A stretch of 53,946 nt of DNA from Brevibacterium sp. HMSC07C04. GTDB taxonomy: Bacteria > Actinomycetota > Actinomycetes > Actinomycetales > Brevibacteriaceae. The stretch is from positions 1 through 53,946 of the forward strand of contig NZ_KV823267.1 of NCBI RefSeq assembly GCF_001815905.1, in the 5' to 3' direction. Shown piece by piece: positions 9,198 through 16,996 of the stretch. The notes below the pieces were generated by a model. That model was not told where the DNA came from, did not search any database, and saw only the letters and a list, made by a program, of their open reading frames with translations. The first letter of the stretch is position 1; each line of letters begins with the position of its first letter. The position numbers and the translations under genes are program-made.

Positions 9198-9716
9198 CTA
9201 TGCGACCGAGGTCAACTCACTGTGATCGGCGAGGTTGAGGAACGGCTGCCAAGCCGGCGCGGGCCTCTCGAGCTCACGCAGCCAGCAGCCCCGGTACTCC
9301 GGTGCCCGCGGCGTACTCTGCAGCTGCCAGCCCATTTCCTGCGGGGTCCTGTCCGCTTTGCGGTTATTGCAGTCACGGCAGCAGGCAACGAGGTTTTCCC
9401 ACGTGTTCTGACCGCCGCGAGAGCGCGGAAGGATGTGGTCGATGGTGCCCGCGGGCTTTCCGCAGTATCCGCAGCTGTTGTGGTCTCTGCGCAGCACGGC
9501 TTTGCGCGACGGCTGCGCGATTCGTCCTGCAGGCGGGCGAATGTAACGAGTCAGGAGGATAACGGCTGGCTGTTCAATGTCGAGGTGTTCGCTGCGAACG
9601 CGGGCTCCAGAAGCTGCCAGGACCGTGGCGCGGCCTGCCAGAACCAGAACCACCGCCCGCTTAAAGGACACTACCGACATCGGTTCGTATCCGGCGTTGA
9701 GAACGAGGGTCTTCAT
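9198..9716 (-). CDS. HNH endonuclease
   Basis: A 172-residue protein. Residues ~80-130 hold the HNH fold with two zinc-type Cys pairs: CGYC, the ββα core TIDHILPRSRGGQNTWENLVACC, and CRDCNN. The DH and N residues expected for metal binding and catalysis are present. The N-terminal ~70 residues (MKTLVLNAGYEPMSVVSF, KRAVVLVLAGRA) match the widespread single-copy actinobacterial HNH family, whose physiological target is unknown. The start at 9716 is chosen because GGTGGAA precedes it; an in-frame upstream codon at 9725 lacks a site. It is not next to mobile DNA or a methylase, so it is unlikely to be a restriction enzyme. Confidence 0.85.
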   Translation of the reverse strand: MKTLVLNAGYEPMSVVSFKRAVVLVLAGRATVLAASGARVRSEHLDIEQPAVILLTRYIRPPAGRIAQPSRKAVLRRDHNSCGYCGKPAGTIDHILPRSRGGQNTWENLVACCRDCNNRKADRTPQEMGWQLQSTPRAPEYRGCWLRELERPAPAWQPFLNLADHSELTSVA

Positions 9717-9725
9717 CAGTTCCAC

Positions 9726-9845
9726 CTAGGTTCAGGTCGTACTCGGCCAGCACGACGTGACGAAGACCACGTTACACACGCCACCGTCGGCGTCGACGAC
9801 ATCGACGTAAACGACAGGTGTCGAATAACCGCACAGACAGCAAAA
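9726..9845. other. Intergenic region
   Basis: Between the HNH gene start and the NlpC/P60 terminator I see no gene. The minus-strand promoter of the HNH gene must lie here, but no clear -35/-10 pair stands out. Confidence 0.4.
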
Positions 9846-9868
9846 ACCCCGAGCGCGAGGCTCGGGGT
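9846..9868 (-). terminator. Rho-independent terminator of the first NlpC/P60 gene
   Basis: A 9-bp G+C-rich stem (ACCCCGAGC with GCTCGGGGT) and a 5-nt loop. Read on the minus strand it is followed by TTTTTG. It lies ~30 bases past the stop at 9902. Confidence 0.85.
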
Positions 9869-9901
9869 CTGTGCTGAAGATCAGGTGACTGGAAACTCTG
9901 A

Positions 9902-10714
9902 TCAGAGAACGCGAATGAACTGTGCGCCCTGCTTGGTCATCCAGTCGATGGAACGGTAGGTGGTGTCAACTGACGGGTTACCTGCGTCGTACATCATGCC
10001 GTTGCCAGCGTAGATGCCCACGTGGCCGGGCGACCAGATGATGTCGCCGGGCTTGGCTGCCGAACGCGGCACAGTGGGACCCGCACCCTTCTGCGCACCC
10101 GAGGTGCGCGGGAGGTTCACGCCGACCTTGCCGTAGACGTAGCTGGTGAAGCCAGAGCAGTCCCAGCCGGAAGGTGAGGTTCCACCGGAGACATAGGGCG
10201 TACCCACGTACTGCTTGGCGATGCTGATGACCTGCTGCGCCTTCGGGCCATCCGGCACCGACACGCTCTTGGACTCGCCGCTGGACTTCTTAGCGTCCTT
10301 CGAGGACGAACCGCTGTTCGAGGCAGGCTGGGCGTTGGCACCGTCATTATCGGAAGCACTGCCGCCCTGCGGAGCATTGGAAGGAGCCTCCGGAGCCTTC
10401 GTAGCAGTCACGGGAGCCGCGACAGCAGCACCGTCGACCGAAGCCTTCGAGTCGGCAGTGTCGACCGTAAAGCCGGACTGCGAAACGGTCTCGAGCGAAT
10501 CCCCCTCCGTGCGCTCGTTCTGCGCTTCCGCATTGGCTTCACCGTCGGAATGCGACGGGATAACAGCGGCAACCAAAAGACCACCGGTGGCAGCCGCAAT
10601 GGCTGCGCGCTTGCCGAGAGCACCCGAATTGGCGCTCAGAGCTTCTGTAATCTCAGTCAGAGGCGTCTTGACCTTGGTGTCGGCGGCGCGACGTCCTCGC
10701 TTCTTTACAGCCAC
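9902..10714 (-). CDS. Secreted NlpC/P60 peptidoglycan hydrolase (paralogue 1)
   Basis: 270 residues. The N terminus KKRGRRAADTKVKTPL is followed by a hydrophobic export/anchor segment (residues ~35-53), then a low-complexity Ala/Ser/Asn linker to ~150. The C-terminal ~115 residues are an NlpC/P60 cysteine peptidase: catalytic Cys in WDCSGFTSYVYGKVG and catalytic His in PGHVGIYAGNG. Family members cut D-Glu-diaminopimelate bonds in peptidoglycan stem peptides, acting outside the membrane. The GTG at 10714 has GGAG five bases upstream. The protein is highly similar to the next gene at both ends, with a different linker, showing an old tandem duplication. Confidence 0.9.
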   Translation of the reverse strand: MAVKKRGRRAADTKVKTPLTEITEALSANSGALGKRAAIAAATGGLLVAAVIPSHSDGEANAEAQNERTEGDSLETVSQSGFTVDTADSKASVDGAAVAAPVTATKAPEAPSNAPQGGSASDNDGANAQPASNSGSSSKDAKKSSGESKSVSVPDGPKAQQVISIAKQYVGTPYVSGGTSPSGWDCSGFTSYVYGKVGVNLPRTSGAQKGAGPTVPRSAAKPGDIIWSPGHVGIYAGNGMMYDAGNPSVDTTYRSIDWMTKQGAQFIRVL

Positions 10715-10827
10715 GTGTTCTCCAAACCTTGTTCGCTGGCCCTAGCGGGCATTAGCTGGCACCTGTCAGACAGTAACGGACTTGCAACTAAAAGTCACGT
10801 TCAGATCACAGGAAGTGAAAATCTCTC

Positions 10828-10856
10828 AGGCTTTCAGCCCGGATATTCGGGCCTGT
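10828..10856 (-). terminator. Possible terminator of the second NlpC/P60 gene
   Basis: Nested inverted repeats (CAGGC...GCCTG and GCCCG/CGGGC) lie ~45 bases beyond the stop at 10899. There is no long T-run. The rest of 10715-10898 must hold the promoter of paralogue 1; TTGCAA and TTACTGT at ~10770-10790 on the minus strand are candidates. Confidence 0.4.
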
Positions 10857-10898
10857 CTGCACTCTCTTCGCAGTTGGACGCGCGTCCTGAGAATTGCG

Positions 10899-11747
10899 TC
10901 ACAGAACCCTGATGTAGACGGCATCGCTCATCCACGACGCCGAGGTGTGCACCGTGCCCTTGCGCTTATTGCGGGCGTCGACCATCTTGCCGTTGCCGGT
11001 GTAGATGCCCACGTGGCCGGGATGCCACATGAGGTCACCGGGCTTTGCCTGCGAGCGCGGCACGACCTTGCCCGCGCCCTTCTGCGCCCCCGAGCTTCGC
11101 GGCAGGTTCACACCCACCTGGCGGTAGACGTAGCTGGTGAAGCCCGAGCAGTCCCAGCCAGACGGCGATGTTCCGCCCCACACATAGGGAGTACCCACGT
11201 AGCTCTTGGCGATCGACACGACTTTCTGAGCTTTTGTACCCGACGGGGCAGCCACATTGCCCGAGGACTCGGAACGCTTCGACGAAGCCTTCTCGGCGGA
11301 GCCAGTCGAGTCTGTCGAGCCAGAACTGCGCGAAGAAGAAGCTTCCGAAGAGGAAGCGCTGCTCGACTCGCTCGAAGAGCTCGACGCGCTCGGCTCAGGT
11401 TCGGGTTCTGGCTCCGGCTCAGGCTCCGGAGCCTTCGCGGCGGTGACAGCTGAGACCTCCGCAGCGCCGGCAAGTGCGCCGTCGGCCTCACCTTCGGCAA
11501 CGACCTTGTCCTGCGCCTTGAAGTCGTCTTCCACCGGAGTGGTGGAGACCGCCTCGGCCTCCGCTTCGCTACCGGCCTCTGACATCGTGGGAACAGCAAC
11601 ACTCAGAGCCAGTCCCGCACCGGCCGCCGCAACTGCGGCGCGCTTGCCGAGAACATTCGAGTCGGAACGGAGGAGGTCCGTCAGGTCAGACAGCGGGGTC
11701 CTGACCTTGGTGTCAGCCGCCCTGCGTCCGCGCTTCTTCTGAGCCAC
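10899..11747 (-). CDS. Secreted NlpC/P60 peptidoglycan hydrolase (paralogue 2)
   Basis: 282 residues, with the same plan as its downstream paralogue: an RGRRAADTKVRTPLSDLTDLL N terminus, an export segment (AAVAAAGAGLALSVAVPT), then a long low-complexity linker. The linker contains an alternating Glu-Pro run (EPEPEPEPEPEP) followed by a Ser/Glu-rich tract, probably spanning the cell wall. The catalytic domain has WDCSGFTSYVYRQVG (Cys) and HPGHVGIYTGNG (His). The start is taken as GTG at 11747, because GGGAG is then six bases away. The upstream ATG at 11753 would abut the ribosome-binding site, and the paralogue starts at the equivalent codon. Likely involved in cell separation. Confidence 0.9.
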   Translation of the reverse strand: MAQKKRGRRAADTKVRTPLSDLTDLLRSDSNVLGKRAAVAAAGAGLALSVAVPTMSEAGSEAEAEAVSTTPVEDDFKAQDKVVAEGEADGALAGAAEVSAVTAAKAPEPEPEPEPEPEPSASSSSSESSSASSSEASSSRSSGSTDSTGSAEKASSKRSESSGNVAAPSGTKAQKVVSIAKSYVGTPYVWGGTSPSGWDCSGFTSYVYRQVGVNLPRSSGAQKGAGKVVPRSQAKPGDLMWHPGHVGIYTGNGKMVDARNKRKGTVHTSASWMSDAVYIRVL

Positions 11748-11909
11748 GTGCATCTCCCTGAATGGTCGAGAATCCTACTGAAGTACAGAACCAAACGTTA
11801 CACAACTGAGACCCGAAAGTCACATTTAAGCAACGCGGGAGAGGCTGTGAGCTTGCTCAGAGCAGCATTTTCGCAGGTCAGAGTCTTTATAAAGGTCGTG
11901 TAATTCTTG

Positions 11910-12581
11910 TTACACAACGATAACGAGGACGTTTTCAGCCATTTCCGCAGGGAGATCCAGCACCTCGTCCGCCCCGGAGACGGCAAAGGTCACGTAGTCC
12001 CCGCTTGCCGAGACCGTCACCTCGGCACCGGGAACAATTCCCGTGCGCTCACACTGAGCCAACAGGTTTTCATCAACCTGCAGCGGCTCGGCAAAGCATA
12101 CGATCCGCACCGTCTTCGCATCTGCGCGCAGTGCCAATTCAGAAGCCGGGACCGCGGAGTCCTCAAGTGCAACATCAGCACCGGGAATCGGATTGCCATA
12201 CGGGCTGGTGGACGCATCCGGTAGAATATCGACGAGCTTTTCCGTCACTTCGTCGCTCATCACGTGCTCCCACCGGCACGCTTCGTTATGCACCTTGGGC
12301 CATTCCAGGCCGATGACGTCCGACAGCAGCCGTTCAGCAAGACGGTGCTTGCGCATAACGCTCGTGGCCAGCTCCCGCCCTTCGGCAGTCAGCTCCAAAC
12401 GGCGGTCGCGGCCGACAACCAGCAGGCCGTCGCGCTCCAAGCGGGCCACCGTCTGCGACACGGTCGGACCCGAATGGTCCAGACGCTCAGCAATGCGAGC
12501 GCGCAGCGGCACAACCTTCTGCTCCTCGAGCTCCGTGATGGCCTTGAGATACATCTCCGTTGTGTCAATCAGATCCTGCAT
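11910..12581 (-). CDS. dtxR: DtxR/IdeR-family Fe(II)-dependent repressor
   Basis: 223 residues in the order winged helix-turn-helix, dimerisation domain, SH3-like domain. Metal ligands known from diphtheria DtxR are in place: Met10 (TTEMYL), His79 and Glu83 (RKHRLAERLL), and His98, Cys102, Glu105, His106 (VHNEACRWEH). The recognition helix region SGPTVSQTVARLERDGL is essentially canonical. The Cys/Glu set marks an iron rather than manganese (MntR) sensor. ATG 12581 is chosen because GGAG precedes it and it starts MQDLIDTTEMYL like the family; a longer frame from 12623 is unlikely. It should bind TTAGGTTAGSCTAACCTAA-type boxes, which occur at 48830-48864 and 53770-53788 in front of the acquired siderophore genes. 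Confidence 0.93.
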   Translation of the reverse strand: MQDLIDTTEMYLKAITELEEQKVVPLRARIAERLDHSGPTVSQTVARLERDGLLVVGRDRRLELTAEGRELATSVMRKHRLAERLLSDVIGLEWPKVHNEACRWEHVMSDEVTEKLVDILPDASTSPYGNPIPGADVALEDSAVPASELALRADAKTVRIVCFAEPLQVDENLLAQCERTGIVPGAEVTVSASGDYVTFAVSGADEVLDLPAEMAENVLVIVV

Positions 12582-12662
12582 GATTCTCCGTTCACGGCTG
12601 TGTCCGAGGGGCTGGCAATACAAATATACGCACAGGCTGATGAATCACATCGGCAACGCCGC

Positions 12663-13337
12663 CTAGGGCTCCAGACGGGCAGTCGACCACTGGGAAGCAT
12701 CCGCCAGATCGGCCGGTGCCCCAGAACGGCTGGTGAAAACACACCTGTCGTGCATTCGGTTCTCCATGCCCTGCCAAAACTCCACTTCGAACGGACGAAG
12801 CAGGTACCCGCCCCACGAGTCCGGCCGTTCAACCGGGCGGCCGGCAAGCTCCGCCTCGACATCCTGATAGCGCTGCTGAAGAACCGACCTGCTGCGCACC
12901 GGCTGGGACTGGTGTGAAGCAACCGCGCCGATCTGCGAACCACGCGGACGCTTAGCGAAATAGGCGTCCGATTCTTCCGGCGAGACCTTTTCGACAACAC
13001 CGCGCACCCGCACCTGCCTGCTGAGTTCGTGCCACGGGAACACGAGCGAGGCGCGCGGTGACTGAGCAAGCTGCGCACCCTTGGCGGACGTGTAGTGGGT
13101 GTAGAAGACAAAGCCGCGCTCATCAAAGCTCTTCAACAGCACCAGACGGGCAGTCGGCCCCGTGTCGTCCGCGGTCGCCACGACCATCGCATTGGGTTCG
13201 CGCAGGTTTTCGTGGGCACAGTCGTACCACGCGGCAAACTGCTCAAACGGGGTGTCCTCAAGATGGTCAAGATCGTCAGCACCGTATTCAATGCGCTGCT
13301 GTGCGAGTTCGGCCAGGGAATCCGGGATGTCGATCAT
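12663..13337 (-). CDS. pdxH: Pyridoxamine 5'-phosphate oxidase
   Basis: 224 residues with the full-length PNPOx fold. It makes pyridoxal 5'-phosphate from pyridoxine or pyridoxamine phosphate using FMN and oxygen. Recognisable stretches are ARLVLLKSFDERGFVFYTHY (FMN contacts), FPWHELSRQVRVRGVVEKV, SRGSQIGA-like RPRGSQIGAVASHQSQPV and the C-terminal RMHDRCVF block. The C terminus ends ARLEP, as in the family. The ATG at 13337 is preceded by TAGTCT six bases upstream, implying a leaderless mRNA. It is divergent from serC with only 77 bp between start codons. Both enzymes touch B6 chemistry: SerC is PLP-dependent and also serves PLP synthesis in some bacteria. Confidence 0.92.
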   Translation of the reverse strand: MIDIPDSLAELAQQRIEYGADDLDHLEDTPFEQFAAWYDCAHENLREPNAMVVATADDTGPTARLVLLKSFDERGFVFYTHYTSAKGAQLAQSPRASLVFPWHELSRQVRVRGVVEKVSPEESDAYFAKRPRGSQIGAVASHQSQPVRSRSVLQQRYQDVEAELAGRPVERPDSWGGYLLRPFEVEFWQGMENRMHDRCVFTSRSGAPADLADASQWSTARLEP

Positions 13338-13343
13338 GGCTCC

Positions 13344-13408
13344 AGACTACCCGCGCGCCCACTGGCCTCCGGGGGCTGTCCGGTCGGCGGGCTGTGCCTG
13401 ACTACGAT
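13344..13408. promoter_or_regulatory. Divergent leaderless promoters of pdxH and serC
   Basis: On the minus strand TAGTCT (13344-13349) sits six bases before the pdxH ATG. On the plus strand TACGAT (13403-13408) sits six bases before the serC GTG. Neither gene has a Shine-Dalgarno sequence at the proper distance. The two promoters share the 77-bp spacer. Confidence 0.6.
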
Positions 13409-13414
13409 AAAAGC

Positions 13415-14533
13415 GTGATCACAATTCCAGAAGAGCTGCTGCCCGCCGACGGCCGTTTCGGCGCTGGCCCCGCTCGCATTCGCCCCGAACAGATGACCGC
13501 CCTGGCAGACGCTGCCACAACCGTTATGGGCACCTCGCACCGCCAGGCGCCCGTGAAGAACATCGTCGGGCGCATCCGCGCCGGACTGACCGAACTGTAC
13601 AACCTTCCCGAAGGGTACGAGGTGGTGCTCGGCAACGGCGGTTCCACCGCCTTCTGGGACGCCGCTTCCTTCGGACTCGTGCGCAGAAAAGCAGCCCACG
13701 GTTCTTTCGGCGAGTTCGGCAGCAAGTTCGCAAAGGCCACCGACACGACTCCTTTCCTCGACGATTCCGCTGTATTCGAAGCACAGCCGGGCTCGGTTGC
13801 CGTTCCCACCGCGGTCGACGGCGCTGACCTCTACGCGTGGCCCCACAATGAAACTTCGACGGGAGCAGCCGCACCGGTGAAGCGGCCAGAGGGCATTGCC
13901 GATGACGCTCTCGTCGTCATCGACGCGACTTCAGCCGCCGGCGGTCTGAACGTCGACATTGCCCAAGCCGATGTCTACTACTTCGCGCCGCAGAAGAACA
14001 TGGGCTCTGACGGCGGTCTGTGGATCGCCATTATGAGCCCGCGGGCAATCGAGCGCGCTCGATCGCTCAAGAGCTTCGGCCGGTGGATTCCCGCTTCGCT
14101 GGACTTGGTGACGGCGATCGACAATTCGGCAAAGAACCAGACGTACAACACCCCGGCCGTGGCCACGCTCATCATGCTGGCCGAGCAGATCGACTGGATC
14201 AACGGCAACGGCGGACTGGCCTGGGCTGCCGAACGCACCAGCACTTCAGCCAGCCTGGTCTACGACTGGGCCGAAAAGAGCGATGTCGCCCGACCGTTCG
14301 TGAGTGACCCGGCTGACCGTTCCAACGTCGTGTGCACTGTTGACTTTGACGATTCCGTCGACGCAGCCGAGATCGCCAAGACTCTGCGCGCGAGCGGAGT
14401 TGTCGATGTCGAGCCCTACCGCAAGCTCGGCCGCAACCAGCTGCGGATCGCCACTTTCGTTTCGGTCCCCCCGGAAGACGTCAAGGCGCTGCTCGACTGC
14501 ATCGACTTCACACTCAGCGCCCTGCGCGGCTGA
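13415..14533 (+). CDS. serC: Phosphoserine aminotransferase
   Basis: 372 residues, PLP-dependent class V aminotransferase that converts 3-phosphohydroxypyruvate and glutamate to phosphoserine in serine synthesis. The actinobacterial type is recognisable: ADGRFGAGPARIRPEQM near the start, GNGGSTAFWDAASFGL (phosphate-binding loop), VVIDATSAAGGL (PLP Asp) and YFAPQKNMGSDGG, where the Lys of QKN is the Schiff-base residue. The GTG at 13415 is inferred because the homology begins there and TACGAT lies six bases upstream; the open frame extends further to 13058 only by chance across pdxH. It is followed by a good terminator. Confidence 0.92.
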   Translation: MITIPEELLPADGRFGAGPARIRPEQMTALADAATTVMGTSHRQAPVKNIVGRIRAGLTELYNLPEGYEVVLGNGGSTAFWDAASFGLVRRKAAHGSFGEFGSKFAKATDTTPFLDDSAVFEAQPGSVAVPTAVDGADLYAWPHNETSTGAAAPVKRPEGIADDALVVIDATSAAGGLNVDIAQADVYYFAPQKNMGSDGGLWIAIMSPRAIERARSLKSFGRWIPASLDLVTAIDNSAKNQTYNTPAVATLIMLAEQIDWINGNGGLAWAAERTSTSASLVYDWAEKSDVARPFVSDPADRSNVVCTVDFDDSVDAAEIAKTLRASGVVDVEPYRKLGRNQLRIATFVSVPPEDVKALLDCIDFTLSALRG

Positions 14534-14554
14534 CGTCGCGTCAGGCGCAGAATT

Positions 14555-14585
14555 GGCGAGGCTCCCGATATTGGGGGGCCTCGCC
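14555..14585 (+). terminator. Rho-independent terminator of serC
   Basis: GGCGAGGC and GCCTCGCC form an 8-bp stem with a 15-nt loop, followed by ATTTTTG. It begins 22 bases after the serC stop. Confidence 0.88.
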
Positions 14586-14617
14586 ATTTTTGCCTGCTCA
14601 AGCCGGGGTTTCTGCAA

Positions 14618-14672
14618 TCTAGTCGGAATACTGAGGCAAAAACGCACGGATCGCCTCGTTTTGTCGACTAGA
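14618..14672. repeat. Nested inverted repeat of unknown function
   Basis: TCTAGTCG (14618-14625) and CGACTAGA (14665-14672) are perfect inverted 8-mers. Inside them GAGGC and GCCTC (14633-14637, 14653-14657) form a second stem, and AAAACG/CGTTTT offers an alternative one. It sits beyond the serC terminator in the otherwise gene-free stretch 14586-14813, which also contains two copies of CGAGGTGCCGGC. It could be a transcribed structure or the remains of a small mobile repeat. Confidence 0.5.
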
Positions 14673-14813
14673 CGGCAGAGTAACTTTTGGCGGCCGGGAG
14701 GGCTCAGGGGACGAGGTGCCGGCGGGGTAAGGACGGGCCACTCACCCCAGCGAGGTGCCGGCAAGGTTGCGAACGCTCCACCGGCTGGGCCACACGCCAC
14801 ACCCGCCCCCGGC

Positions 14814-15323
14814 TCACACAGTGGTGAAGTGCAGGAAAACACCCATTGTCAGCGCGATGAAAGCCGCACCGGCGCACAGGAGTTCAATGCCCAGGCCAAT
14901 GCCGACGGCAACGAGGGTGCCCTTCGTGGTTGCGAGAGCTTCACGCGCCGTTGAGTGCCGCACCCATTCGGCAATGAACAGGCCGACGACAAAGCCGATG
15001 ACCAGCCCCGGCCCCGGCAGCGCGAACATGCCGACAACAGCGCTGAGCGCGGCTATCGCGATCACACGGTTGGGCACCTCGAGCTTTTTCAGCCGATTGC
15101 CCGTCAACACCCACGATGCCGCTATGCCGATGATCGTCAGAAGGATCCCACCTGCAGCACCCGACCAGCCCATAGTGGAGTTCACTGCAACACCCCAGCC
15201 GATGAGCACAAACAGATTCAGAATCGAGCCCGGAATCACCGGCACGATAATGCCGGCGCACCCGATCACCAGGCCGACATAGGCGATGACAGTGGCCCAG
15301 ACCTGAGCGTCAGTGCTCAGCAT
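14814..15323 (-). CDS. DUF456 membrane protein
   Basis: 169 residues, mostly hydrophobic, with about four to five membrane segments. The sequence GLVIGCAGIIVPVIPGSILNL at the N terminus and LPGPGLVIGFVVGLFIAEW near residue 110 are the DUF456 glycine-proline signature pair, likely an internal duplication. Function unknown. The frame is open to 15455 but runs inside the DUF3027 gene; ATG at 15323 with GAAGG upstream is the likely start, giving a 14-base overlap with the DUF3027 stop, so the two genes are probably co-transcribed and translationally coupled. Confidence 0.8.
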   Translation of the reverse strand: MLSTDAQVWATVIAYVGLVIGCAGIIVPVIPGSILNLFVLIGWGVAVNSTMGWSGAAGGILLTIIGIAASWVLTGNRLKKLEVPNRVIAIAALSAVVGMFALPGPGLVIGFVVGLFIAEWVRHSTAREALATTKGTLVAVGIGLGIELLCAGAAFIALTMGVFLHFTTV

Positions 15324-16158
15324 TATGGCCTTCGTGTTCGGCATCGGCAGCCGAGGTGCCGCCGCCCTTATCAGCAGCCTCGCCGCCGACCATTTCGAAG
15401 TCTTCGGCGCGGTCGTCGATAACGGGTTCGGCAGTGTCGTCGTGTTTGCGGACATCGGTTTCTGAGTGCGCTCCGCAGCCGTTGTTCAGGGAAACCACGC
15501 GCCCGTCAAACGGTGATGCGGCGTTGGCGCACAGGCCGAACTGGGTGCGCACAGAGCCAGCGATGGGCATGAGGAAACCGCAGGTGCGGCATTTGGCAGA
15601 CGCTTCGGAAGCGTATTCGGAGTCCGGGCCGGAATCGGATTCCGCCCAGCGGGCTGCCGCAGCGGCAATGCCATCGCGGGACAGCACGCGCTTGCGCCCC
15701 AGGCCGAACTCAAAATTGGGGATCTGGTCGATGTCGTCCTCGGCTTCGACCTTGACCTGCTCCAAACCCAGTTCGAGGTTCGGGTCGTCTTCGTCTTTCG
15801 GCAGAACGTCGCGAGCGCCGATGTCGGAGGGGCGCAGTCTGTCTTTCCACGGCACCCAGTCGGGTGCCACCAGTGCGTCTTCGCCGGGCAGCAGAGCGGT
15901 TTCGGACACCGTGACGCGCTCCGAGCCCGGTGCCAGTGCGAGGATCGCCGTCCAATACCAGCCCGGGTAGCCCGGGGTGCGGCACTGAAAGATGTGGGAA
16001 GCCGCGTAGGCGCCTTCGGCCACCACGCCCAGGTGCTCGCCGATGGACGATTCGTCGGTCATGTCGGCAATCGCTGTGCGCGCGGTGTCGACCGCCTGGG
16101 CCAAGATCGGGTTGATCTCCCCCAGCGCGGCTCTCCATTCGGCGTAGCAGCTGGTCAT
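15310..16158 (-). CDS. DUF3027 protein
   Basis: 282 residues, soluble. The core resembles the actinobacterial DUF3027 family: GEHLGVVAEGAYAASHIFQC, PGYPGWYWTAILALA, LVAPDWVPWKDRLRPSDIGARDVLP. A later C-x2-C...C-type segment (KCRTCGFLMPIAGSVRTQFGLCANAASPFDGRVV) could bind zinc. The last ~60 residues are acidic and low in complexity. The biochemical function is unknown; its constant position beside a cold-shock-domain protein in actinobacteria suggests nucleic-acid metabolism, which is inference only. The start overlaps the stop of the upstream cold-shock gene by one base. Confidence 0.82.
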   Translation of the reverse strand: MTSCYAEWRAALGEINPILAQAVDTARTAIADMTDESSIGEHLGVVAEGAYAASHIFQCRTPGYPGWYWTAILALAPGSERVTVSETALLPGEDALVAPDWVPWKDRLRPSDIGARDVLPKDEDDPNLELGLEQVKVEAEDDIDQIPNFEFGLGRKRVLSRDGIAAAAARWAESDSGPDSEYASEASAKCRTCGFLMPIAGSVRTQFGLCANAASPFDGRVVSLNNGCGAHSETDVRKHDDTAEPVIDDRAEDFEMVGGEAADKGGGTSAADAEHEGHNAEH

Positions 16159-16526
16159 CAGCCCTCCAGGTCGTCGGCAACGTGGCGCAGGACCTCGGCG
16201 ACTTTTGCGGAGAATTCCGCGTCCGGGTAACGGCCCTGTCGCAGTCCGGCCAGTGTGTCATCGAGCATTGTGATGACGTCTTCAATCATATCTGCCGTCT
16301 TGTCCGGGTTGGGACGCACGCGCGGAGGGGCGTCCAGCAGGCGGGCCCGCAGCACCTGACGGCCTCGGCGGGAGTCCACGATGTCGAAGTCCAGACGAGA
16401 CCCTTTGTGCACGGTCACGCCGTCGGGCAGCGACGACGAGTGCATAAAGAACTCTTCACCGTCGTCACCGGTGACGAAGCCGAATCCCTTGTCCGGGTCA
16501 AACCACTTCACGCGTCCTGTGGGCAT
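16158..16526 (-). CDS. Cold-shock-domain protein with a C-terminal extension
   Basis: 122 residues. The N-terminal ~65 residues are a CspA-type OB fold with RNP1-like KGFGFVTG and RNP2-like EFFMHSS motifs, so it should bind single-stranded nucleic acid. The added ~55 residues (KTADMIEDVITMLDDTLAGLRQGRYPDAEFSAKVAEVLRHVADDL, seen as a helical segment) are not found in ordinary Csp proteins. ATG at 16526 is chosen for the AAAAGGA site seven bases upstream and because the Csp homology (MPTGRVKWF) starts there. It is first in the unit csp-like/DUF3027/DUF456. Confidence 0.85.
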   Translation of the reverse strand: MPTGRVKWFDPDKGFGFVTGDDGEEFFMHSSSLPDGVTVHKGSRLDFDIVDSRRGRQVLRARLLDAPPRVRPNPDKTADMIEDVITMLDDTLAGLRQGRYPDAEFSAKVAEVLRHVADDLEG

Positions 16527-16686
16527 TGTCAGTCCTTTTCTCAACGCACTTTCGTGCGGATCTGTTGGGGTGTATGCGGGCCGGAGCTTACGAGGCGCCG
16601 GTTCGGTCCGCTTGCATGTTGGGGTGTGCCTGGGATCGGCGAGTACGGCGCCCGCGGGGCGTTCCCGCCTGGTCTAGGTGTGTGCT

Positions 16687-16908
16687 CTAGGTGCGGCGGC
16701 GGAAGAACGCGCTTGTCAGCCACGCCAGGAACAGGATGAACGATGCGCTCGGGGCAATCATTCCCACCCAGGTCAGCACCTTCGAGGGATGCCCGACGGT
16801 GAGGCCTTGGACAATCACCACGACCAGCGCGATGGCACCCAGGAGCATGAGCGCAAGCGCGGCGATCAGCGTCCACGATGTGCGCTGCTCGTTCGTGCTG
16901 GGTGTCAC
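16687..16908 (-). CDS. DUF2530 small membrane protein
   Basis: 73 residues with two membrane helices (TLIAALALMLLGAIALVVVIV and GMIAPSASFILFLAWLTSAF) and a basic C-terminal FFRRRT. It matches the small two-helix DUF2530 family of actinobacteria; function unknown. GTG at 16908 follows AAAGG at a fair distance. It is transcribed away from the helicase-associated gene, sharing the intergenic region with it. Confidence 0.75.
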   Translation of the reverse strand: MTPSTNEQRTSWTLIAALALMLLGAIALVVVIVQGLTVGHPSKVLTWVGMIAPSASFILFLAWLTSAFFRRRT

Positions 16909-16983
16909 TGTGGGCCTTTCGGTGTTGTGTCTCTGCCGACGGGTGAACCACCCATTCTAGCCGCCTGTTTTTCGGGTGCCGTC

Positions 16984-16989
16984 TAGACT
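16984..16989 (+). promoter_or_regulatory. -10 element TAGACT, leaderless start
   Basis: TAGACT ends seven bases before the ATG at 16997. A GGAGGG touches the ATG but is too close to act as a normal ribosome-binding site, which favours a leaderless reading. Confidence 0.5.
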
Positions 16990-16996
16990 CGGAGGG

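Noticed and set aside
9198..9716. HNH gene as part of a restriction or homing system
   Set aside because: No methylase, intron or mobile-element signs nearby; it belongs to a widespread single-copy chromosomal family.
11754..11909. c-di-AMP (ydaO-type) riboswitch before the NlpC/P60 gene
   Set aside because: Such riboswitches precede cell-wall hydrolase genes in actinobacteria, but the space is only ~160 bases and I could not fold the expected paired domains or find a terminator; a covariance-model search would settle it.
13058..13414. N-terminal extension of serC
   Set aside because: It is antisense to pdxH; SerC homology and the -10 box place the start at 13415.
16563..16627. Duplicated TGTTGGGGTGT, 54 bp apart, between csp-like and DUF2530 genes
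   Set aside because: Eleven bases, only two copies and no associated structure; likely chance in G-rich DNA.
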